64,000 nucleotides of DNA, taken from Carallia brachiata (taxonomy: Eukaryota; Streptophyta; Magnoliopsida; Malpighiales; Rhizophoraceae). Below are positions 56,301 to 64,000 of the stretch, one piece after another (the first letter of the stretch is position 1; every line of letters begins with the position of its first letter). Position numbers and translations under genes: made by a program. The notes under the pieces are model-generated. The model had not been told where the DNA came from, ran no database searches, and worked only from the letters and a program-made list of their open reading frames with translations. The stretch spans positions 892,119 through 956,118 of the forward strand of contig JADCRB010000039.1 in NCBI GenBank assembly GCA_021464245.1, read 5' to 3'.

Positions 56301-58780
56301 CTATTGAAGGACTTCAAAGAAGCAAATAAGAAAACAAAATGGACGGCAAGAAAACCTTATGCCTATTGGAGGGGAAATCCAGATGTTTCTCCATCACGGC
56401 AAGACCTTATGAACTGCAACGTCTCAGCCGAAAAGGACTGGAAAGCTCGCCTATATAAGCAGGTATAAATAATTAGGAAAGCAGCGCATAATAATTTCTT
56501 TGTTCTTCGTGTTGATAATTGAGTGCACTCATTGTAAGGACAAAGTTGGATAAATGGGGTCGGATGGCCGGGAGAGAGGCCAGGAGAGAGAAAAAAAAGT
56601 ACGTTTGTGCTACTTTTTATATGCAATGAGCTATTTACTCGTAATTTATTTTTCTTAAAAATAAAAAAAAATAAATAAATAAATGTGATTCATACGAAAT
56701 CTACATTTATTTTATACTTTCCCTCTATTTTCTCTCATCCTCTCCGTTACACGGACCTATCCATATAGTCGGGTCCTAAGTAAAATATTTGGTCCTATAT
56801 TGGTGAAAATCAAAAAATAATACCTTTGGAAATCTTTTGCAGGATTGGGATCGAGAATCAAAGGATGGTTTTAAGCAATCGGACTTGACGAAACAATGCA
56901 CTCATAGGTAAAATGGAATAGATAAAAATTAAGCGGACTTAAATTAAGTGGCACACGCATCTTCTCTTTTCTTTGACTTGTTGCTCCCTCAATGCCTATT
57001 CTATATCGGTGCATGCTTTATTTTTCTTATAATTTATGCAGGTATAAGATCTACATTGAAGGGGTTGCATGGTCAGTCAGCCAAAAGTATATTCTTTCAT
57101 GTGATTCTCTCACCTTACAAGTACAACCCCGTTATTTTGACTTCTTCACTAGAGGTTTGGTACCACTGGTTCATTACTGGCCTATAAAGGCCGACGACAA
57201 GTGCAGATTTATTAAGTTTGCCGTCGAGTGGGGCAACAGCCACAGAAAACAGGTACAATTCAGGCATTATACCATGAAAGCATCATCACATTGGGATGTG
57301 AAATTCATTACACTATTTCATAAATGAAAAGGTTTTTCTCCAAAAATTCAATTATAACTATATACATTCGACTCCTTTCAAATCCTAACAATGTGAATTT
57401 CGTGCACTCAAATGCTTATTTAAGACTTTGAACCACCGTATAGAATTTTAGGGGAAAATTAAGATGTTAGGCCAAACATTTGCAGCTTTTTTTTTTTTTT
57501 CCCTAAATGGCACTCTAAACTCTGACCATCACATCCGCAGCCATTCATACATGAACAACCTTATGCTCTGTTTGTTTACGGTTAGAATAGGAAAAGAAAA
57601 GAAAAAAACATTCTTTCCCATGTTTGGGAAGATGAGAGGAAAACTGTACAACACCATCTGTCAAACTGTCACATCAAGTGAAGAAAGTGAAAAAAAAATC
57701 AGTAAAGTGAGATTATTTTTTTTAACAAAAAAATTACCTAAATACCTTACCTCTACATCCCAACCACAAAATCCAAACATAGATTTACCAACTACAGTGC
57801 AACAAGTGGCACAAAAAGTTAAAAAATGATTATTCAAGTCAATAGGGCTAATATGGTAATTTTACATATTATTACTTTTTCACTTTTTCATACAATCCAA
57901 TATCATCAATTCACAGTTTCTTCTACATAATTATAATCTATCCAAGTAACGGATTCATTTACTTTTCTTTCTCACAACTTTCTTATTGAATCACTTTTTT
58001 TCTCATCACTTTTTTTCTCATCAAATTCTTACAATCCAAACAGACTATTAGAGTTTGTTGAACTTATGGAGAAAATAAAATCTCTTGGTTTAGTATAACC
58101 AAATGTCAAAGAGTAAAAAAGGAAATCGAAATGCATATAAAATTACACGTCCAAAATCGAAAGGTTTATTAGTTTTTTTTTTGGTTGGGGAGGGGGGGAG
58201 GGGGCGCCTAAACTCCTAATAGAAATCAATTTTGCGTGCACAATCACCTAAGTTGTGACTTGTGACTTGACTAAATCAACTATAAATTATAGTATGACTG
58301 AAATCGTTTTTTTTTAAAAATAAATTATACGATTTTTAAAATCTTATTCATGTTAAATATTTACCATAATAATAATTTATTTTTTTTGGCCAGGCACAGG
58401 AGATGGGAAAGGTGGGGAGTAAATTCGTGCAGAATGAATTGAAGATGGACTACGTTTATGATTACATGTTTCATCTATTAAACGAGTATGCTAGGCTCCT
58501 GTCATTTAAGCCCGTCATATCTGGAAATGCGGCCGAACTTTGCTCGGAGGAATTGGCTTGTCGTGCGGAGGGAAAACTGGAAAAGAAGTTTTTGATGGAT
58601 TCCTTGGTGAAGGGTCCGGCAGAGAGAGGCCCATGCACCATGCTTCATCCCTACGATCCCGCATCTCTTCGGTCCCAATTAAGCAGGAAAGAAGAGGCAA
58701 TAAGAAAAGTGGAGTTATGGGAGAAGCAATACCGGGACAAACAAGGGAAGAAAAAGTGGCCATGGCAGAGATCGAATTAA
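53365..58780 (+). CDS. GT-C: O-glucosyltransferase, Glyco_transf_90 (rumi/POGLUT-like), best-preserved copy
   Basis: Six exons as in GT-A: 53365-53523, 54173-54717, 56270-56462, 56843-56907, 57042-57252, 58394-58780; exons 3, 4 and 5 have exactly the same lengths as in GT-A (193, 65, 211). N-terminal membrane anchor (VLFFFLLLLVGALVIT), then CPEYFRWIHEDLRPW, DVFTLWGILQLLRRYPG, LFKYCGDDDSLDIIFPDW, VNVKPWEPLLKDF, AYWRGNP, YKIYIEGVAWSVSQ, RYFDFFTRGLVPL, VYDYMFHLLNEYARLL. The C-terminus is intact (KVELWEKQYRDKQ, ending WPWQRSN). No KDEL. Breaks: two T losses in poly-T runs around 54441-54455, and one base short at the end of exon 2 (about 54705), where FWGW-PE is expected. If those are errors it is a normal ~520-residue Golgi/ER enzyme. 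A Tourist-like MITE lies in intron 5. Confidence 0.82.
57564..58047. mobile_element. Tourist-like MITE in GT-C intron 5
   Basis: 484 bp with TTA on both sides (57561-57563 and 58048-58050). Ends tgctctgtttgtttacggt and, reversed, tagtctgtttggattgta share a TCTGTTTG core. Three-base TTA duplications and this core are typical of PIF/Harbinger-related Tourist elements. Absent from GT-A intron 5. Confidence 0.8.
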
Positions 58781-59037
58781 TGTGTTGTCTATTTTGTGAA
58801 TTGTTACTTTAATACTAGTTAAGGAAACGGAAATGATAGGTGGATGGGACAGAGATAAACAAGTTAGGAACGGAATTAATTGTGATGCATAAAAAAAATT
58901 ATGGTTGAACACAAAGAAAATGCGGAAGCAAAAAATTAATGACAACCAATTAAACATGGATGATGGATACTAGCAGCAAGTCCAGTGCAAAGAGAAACTT
59001 GGCAGCCATACATCACCTCACAATGGTTAGCGTGTCA
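58781..59037. other. 3' flank of GT-C
   Basis: Likely 3' UTR and short spacer; no other feature seen. Confidence 0.5.
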
Positions 59038-59111
59038 GATATTTTATTCTCTTCTTCATTCTCTTCCTGGTGGTCGGCGCGTTCCTAACCACGCGCCTCG
59101 TCCATTATAGT
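59038..59111 (+). pseudogene. GT-D: GT90 exon-1 remnant (membrane anchor only)
   Basis: Reads YFILFFILFLVVGAFLTTRL then VHYS, clearly the membrane-anchor exon of the GT90 family, ending at a changed donor (agt|gcaagt; GC instead of GT). No ATG survives in frame. It belongs with the exon-2 remnant downstream. Confidence 0.82.
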
Positions 59112-59224
59112 GCAAGTAACGGTTTTTATTTTTCTTTTTACCACCTTCAGATAAGAGATCTGACGTTTTCAAATTCTCCCTGGAAATCTCAAAAGACAAA
59201 AAAAAAAAAAAAAAAGTAAACGAC

Positions 59225-60110
59225 GCCGTTTTATCCCTCCCTTACCATCTCACTGACTTTCCCATTCGGCTCGGCTTTGCAGCGCAACAATGACGGCTCA
59301 GCTCAAAAACCAATTGTGCAAAGAAGATAATGTTTATTTTAATTCTAAATATTTATAAAATTTTTTAATTTAATTTTAAATTTTTTATTTTTTTAATTAA
59401 ATTTTAAATTTTTTAATTTTTTTATAAATGAGTCCTTCCATCAATGATAATTAGTCAAATCGTTAAAAATTACCGTTGACTAAACGAAAATGAATAAAAA
59501 AATCATATATATGGTTTTTCCTTATTTGCTAGTTTAATATTTTAAAAAATATTTTAAAATGGTAAAAATAAATAAAAAATAATTAATTTTTTAAAAATGG
59601 CAAAAGTAAAAAAAAAAACCCTAAAAAATACCCCATTATCACATTTTTGAAATTAGAGGACTTAATTGAAAAACTTTTGAATGTTTAACACTTGATTGAA
59701 AAGGTTTAAAATGTTGAGGACTTGATTGAAATGAAAAAATATAAAAGAAACCATATTTAGAATTTTTTTTTATTTATCTTTGTTTAATCAATCATCGTTT
59801 TTAAAGATTTAACTGACTTCTGTTAATGAAATAAATAATTTATAAAAGAACTGAAAAATTTAGAATTAGATTAAAAAAATTAAAAAGATTACCATGGTAA
59901 AATCCTATTGTGCGTATGGTGGATTCTTGTGCAATTCCCCAAAAGCCCTCAATGAAAATAAAATTTCCACGCAACTCCAATTGAAGTTCGAACTCCTCTA
60001 CAAAAACATCACCCACAGGATACGTTTCCAGAAGATCCAGACCGTCCGTGTCCTTTTAATGTGTCCAGATTCTTTCTGATGGATCCACAAGGGATTACGC
60101 CCGATTTGTC
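59225..60110 (+). pseudogene. GT-D: GT90 exon-2 remnant, split by a 587-bp insertion
   Basis: 59225-59319 and 59907-60110 are homologous to 50420-50750. Readable scraps resemble exon 2 of GT90 (CNSPKALNENKIS in one frame, PKSPQ-like in another; DPQG-like end). Many stops. The insert is listed separately. With 59038-59111 it is the second copy of an ancient dead GT90 gene. Confidence 0.72.
59320..59906. mobile_element. Insertion of ~587 bp in GT-D remnant, probable TIR element
   Basis: Flanked by attgtgc at 59313-59319 and 59907-59913. The paralogous block near 50530 lacks it. The a/t-rich ends look loosely inverted (ttaattctaaat near the left end, its complement near the right). Interior phrases (gaggacttgattgaaa) resemble other unclassified small elements. 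Superfamily undetermined. Confidence 0.6.
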
Positions 60111-60495
60111 AATTGCCATAAATGCATACAGTTCCGTTACCCGGATGGCAAACTAACTGGAATTAATAGGACTTTTCCCCCTCTCTTGATATTAATTTTG
60201 TTGTACGTATATTAAAATTGGACTCACTGTACATCAATTTTAATTCGAATATATAATAATTTTTAACTATTATACATATAATACTTAAAAATTCTCAATA
60301 CTTCATTAAATTTAAATTTGTTACACATCCATTATATGCATAATATATTTTTTAAAAATATCAAAAAAAATAGATGGGACTCACCAACTTTTCCTCCCTC
60401 TCTTCTCTCTGTCCCTTGCCCCGTACCTCCCAGTTTCCACCTCCGTCGAAGGAACATTTCCCAAATGCCATATATGCATATACAGTATCCGTTAA

Positions 60496-60964
60496 CACTG
60501 TGTTTGGGAGGAGGGAAAGTAAGGAGAGGGAGAGAAGAGTGAGAAGATCAAAGTAAGCTGTTGTATTTGAGATATGTTTGAAAAATGGGGAAGAGAAAAA
60601 TTTCTAATTCTCATAATTCTCCCTATCCCACCAAAACCAATTCTCTAAAAAATGAGAGGAAAGTTGTTAGTTTTCCTACTAAATTTATTAAATGACTCAA
60701 TTACCCTTACATAATTTAAAAATTACAATTTTATCTAAATAAAATATCTTAATATAATTTATTATAAAGGATAAAATTGTTATTTCAACACATTTTATAT
60801 TCTTTTTCCTCACTTTCCATCATTTTCCAAACAAAAGAATTTATAATTTTCCTCCTTCCCATCACCTCTTTCCAAACACAAGAGAGGATAGAAAATATTC
60901 TCTTCCTCTAATGATTCTCTCCTCCACTTTCCTCTCCCTCGAGAATTTTATCCAAAACACAGTG
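60496..60964. mobile_element. MITE, 469 bp, CACTGTGTTTGG ends, TAA target duplication
   Basis: Starts cactgtgtttgggagg and ends ccaaaacacagtg, a good terminal inverted repeat; purine-rich ggagag and pyrimidine-rich ctctcc interiors are also inverted. Flanked by taa on both sides (60493-60495, 60965-60967). TAA fits a PIF/Harbinger-type element, while the CACTG terminus would also suit CACTA. The paralogous stretch near 51545 lacks it. Confidence 0.85.
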
Positions 60965-61226
60965 TAAATGAATTTCAAGCCAATTTTTATGTTGACCACT
61001 TCAACAACCAAAAAAAAAAAAACAAAGAAAGAAAAGTGTTCGAAGCTCCCACTATTGAATTAACAAAGTATTGAATGCAGTAAGAGTATGCATAATATTA
61101 CATCAAGCTAGAAGGTTTCACAAAAGAGAGAGAGAGAGATACAAAAATAAACAATGGTGGTCACGAAATGTAAATTAATAATCATGAAATGCAGAATGTT
61201 GAACGAAGAAGAGAAATAATCGGTGT

Positions 61227-62563
61227 CTAAAGTGCTCGTCCTTTTATAATGTCAATGCTCATTTCACTAGGATCTGTAGCTTGTAACTCAACTTGAATGC
61301 CATCAAGTTCTCTCTTGAATCTATCTTTGGAGCTTGCATACACCATTTTACTCCTCACCCTTGACGCATCGGGGGCCCTACAATGGTAAAACACCCCAAT
61401 TATTTATCTTTTTGTCTATAATGGAGGTGCTAAGGGTGAAACTAAATTCGGTTTGAAATTTACTGCCTCCAATTAGCTCAGTTCTTAAAAAGGCCTAATA
61501 AAAAAAAGATCCAATTATACCATACAAAGAACCACATTTCTTAAAACAAAAATTGGTGGCAGTGCGAGGTACGCAGGCACAACAATAGAAACAACGTACG
61601 ATGAACGAGCAGCAGAGCAGAACTACTAACTCACCATGCAATGAAGAAAATTTTGCTTTTCTGGCAATTCTCATCAGTAGTGAAATCAAAGTCGTAAACA
61701 GCATAGCGGCACTCATCAGCAGGCAACGATGCGGTAAAATCGTCGTAAGTTTCTTCCGGGCTCCCAAGTTTCTCTATCACCACCTGCTGAGCCTCGATCT
61801 TGAAAACGATGAATCGGTAATTCCTCTTTGCTTTCAGTTCCAAAAACTTCAGCTTACACTCATCATTCACAGCCATTCCAGACGCAGAGTTTGCCTGATC
61901 CAACAATATTCAAGTTGAAATAAATAAGCTTGACGAAAAAAGCAGTGCATAAATCACAAGATTTCCAAACAAGTAAGTAATGGTTGCATTTCGTAGGTCG
62001 ACAACATAATGAAAGTTGAATGTTTTTGAGTATCCACCAAAAAAATGGCAGCTTGAAGACAATAAAAATGAGGGCTTGACTATTTCTAAAGACTGATCTA
62101 ACAGCCTACTATATTAGCACCAGGCCTTTAAACCAAAGATTTTCATCATTCTATCAAAAAATGAGAAATTTTTGCACTTTCTCTTCTAATATATTCCAAG
62201 ACTGCACATTAAAGAAGTGCTTTTTCCCATCCATTACGAGACGGACGTGAAGAAGCGTTTAAAGTTTCCACTTTGAATTCCCAAAGAAAAGAAGTACAAA
62301 CTTTTTCAATCGTCATAACAGTTGCCAGTGAATCTATTTATGAAAATTCTTCGGACGAAAATTTGGTCACAAAATAGTCTCTTCTTCGATAATGGAGGAA
62401 AACTGGACAAACGAAAATCGGATCATTGAATATCCTCATCTGATTAATAGCAAAACAGCCCCACTAACAGACAATGCGACTCACTCCTCGCTAAATCAAC
62501 CATTCCTGCACGAATTCGGTAATCAAAATAAGGAGAGAGAGAGAGAGAGAGAGAGCATACCAT
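61227..62563 (-). CDS. ADF: Actin-depolymerizing factor (ADF/cofilin), group I
   Basis: Three exons on the minus strand: ATG alone at 62563-62561, 61894-61635 and 61377-61227, total 414 bases for 137 residues. An intron directly after the ATG is a hallmark of plant ADF genes. The protein reads [20 protein letters not shown], then [40 protein letters not shown] and [20 protein letters not shown], and ends DIIKGRAL. Ser6 (the regulatory phosphorylation site after Met removal) and the actin-binding long helix ([20 protein letters not shown]) are present. ADF severs and depolymerises actin filaments in the cytoplasm. All splice sites are GT-AG, with no break. It is closest to the ADF1-4 class by its start. 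Its 3' exon was duplicated at 51796-52487. Confidence 0.95.
62532..62555. repeat. (GA)n microsatellite in ADF intron 1
   Basis: A ga run just inside the 5' end of intron 1 on the ADF strand (ct repeats following atg|gtatg). CT-rich leaders near ADF starts are common and may influence expression. Confidence 0.85.
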
Positions 62564-64000
62564 GTTGTCGGAGAAGATACCAGAGGTATTGACAGGAAGG
62601 GGAGAAAGCAAAATTTAGAATGGAAAGGAGAAATGGGAATGTAGGAGAGGGGATGGGGGATCCGACAGAAGGAAGAGATCCTTAATTTTTGGGGGCGACG
62701 AATTAGAGAGGTCAGACAAGTACGGGGAGCAAGAGAAAATTGAGGGACAAAACAAGGGTTGAGAATTCTCTTCACAACTACCCTCCCTTGTCATCTCTCT
62801 GTCTTTTTTATGTTTTTTTTTTTTATCAATTTATATTCGTCCTAGAGATATTAAAACTAAAACCGTATAAAAATCGATCAAATCATCCAAAATCGATTCA
62901 TATGATTTTCACTAATTTATATTTATCAAAACTGTAAATGTTTGTATTGATAGTAGTTTTAAAATTTTAAAATCTGTCAGAGACAAATTAGATACAAATT
63001 AAAAATTTTAAAATCAATTCAATCCATTCTAATATATACACATAAGGGACGTGACCATGAAGCATCTTATACAAACCATTTGATTGGGATACTAAATTCT
63101 AATTCATCAACACTTTAGTCAGTTTCGAGAATTGAAAATCCACTATTAATCAAATGGGACGTCATGAATTTATGCGGGCACTTTGTTGACATCCGGTAAG
63201 AAAGCAATACAACGCCCTGAAAACACCTTCACTCAGTTAAATATCGTTGCGATAACATTGCATTGTGGACGTCCTGCCGCATTTTCATTTTGACACTTCC
63301 TGTGCTTTGCATTCTATCGTAGATACGGTGACTTCAAGATTTTGTTGGGGTTTTGCAGATGAAACTCTTGGTAAGTTAACTGGATATACGATCAAGTGGC
63401 CGTACGAAACAACTTGAAAAGACTTTGTAAGTAAGATTCAATCTTCCTTTGGAAGTTGCCATTTTGTAATTCTAAAATTTTCAATGGATATAGACTATTT
63501 TTAGAGTTGTGTGTTGTCAATTAGTCTGTGCACATAGTTGAATTATTTGTTGTGAATTTTTTTTTTGTTTCATGCAATCCGTTAAAACCGATCAAATCTA
63601 ATCTGTTAATGAATTGAATTTAGATAAATTAAGTAGGATGATGAATTATACGCAGATGGAGATTCATCCAACCACCGATAGCGGATTAAATATGAATATA
63701 CTCCTAAAACTGATCAACTTGATCCGTGAACACCTCTAAATAAAACATGGCCAAAATAGAAAATTTTAACGTTCCATACATGTACATGCCTTTTCACGTC
63801 CCGAACTTCTCCCTTACAACCCCCTAGCATTGGCCAAGATGGTCCAAGTTCAAAACAGAAACTCTGAGGAATCTTTCATAATTCAGTATAAAATTACATT
63901 GCAAACGCTTATTAATACGTAAGAACCAACTCAATTTATTTAAATCAGTAAACAATATGGTAATAATACAGTAACCAAATTACAAGACAACCTCGGCGAC
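62564..64000. other. 5' flank of ADF and right end of window
   Basis: Contains the presumed ADF 5' UTR and promoter in the first few hundred bases. Beyond that it is AT-rich, with no gene, RNA or repeat identified up to the window end. Confidence 0.5.

Noticed and set aside
63354..63385. Possible mini-exon: ttttgcag|atgaaactcttg|gtaagt
   Set aside because: Both splice-like signals are present, but no neighbouring exon with coding potential was found within the window.

Overview
The window is nuclear DNA of a flowering plant, probably a eudicot. It is AT-rich, its genes have short GT-AG introns, and it carries plant-specific families: a TTL-type TPR protein, a HIPP-type heavy-metal-associated protein, a group-I ADF, GT90 glucosyltransferases and a WUSCHEL-type homeodomain. 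Ty3/gypsy LTR elements and small TIR elements fill most of the rest. Nothing prokaryotic, viral or organellar was seen. One 990-base gap (22535-23524) and one N (521) are present. Many reading frames break at homopolymers, so some frameshifts may be sequencing errors.

Layout. 1-4.6 kb: a decayed TTL gene between two arrays of the same ~232-bp repeat. 4.6-7.0 kb: AT-rich intergenic. 7.0-17.4 kb: R1, a full-length Tat-type Ty3/gypsy element with degenerate gag-pol, dual RNase H and, 3' of integrase, a WUS/WOX-type homeodomain ORF. 19.4-27.2 kb: R3, an old chromovirus with an initiator-Met primer site and a nested solo LTR. 27.6-28.3 kb (minus): a HIPP-like gene. 28.3-35 kb: intergenic with two TIR elements. 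35-38.7 kb: glucosyltransferase GT-A. 40.2-52.5 kb and 52.5-61.4 kb: two copies of a tandem segmental duplication. Each holds a GT90 gene (truncated GT-B; near-complete GT-C), a GT90 exon remnant and the 3' end of ADF. The first copy is split by a MITE, by R2 (a shortened relative of R1 on the minus strand) and by a hAT element. 61.2-62.6 kb (minus): a complete ADF gene. The last 1.4 kb shows nothing identifiable.

Best candidate for a little-described system: R1 and R2 both carry a WUS-class transcription-factor ORF (homeodomain; in R1 also a WUS-box and an EAR-like tail) in the same post-integrase position. R2 lost nearly all of pol yet still has an unbroken homeodomain. Both also carry an unrecognised 3' ORF, and R2 has tandemly triplicated its start. 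This looks like a retrotransposon lineage that captured and vertically kept a stem-cell regulator gene.

The duplicated block also gives empty sites. Paralogous sequence without the insert confirms R2 (5-bp target duplication), a 10-bp-TSD MITE and an 8-bp-TSD hAT element. Genes that could still work are ADF (intact), HIPP-like (plausible) and GT-A/GT-C if their frame breaks are sequencing errors. TTL, GT-B, GT-D and the ADF fragment look like pseudogenes.
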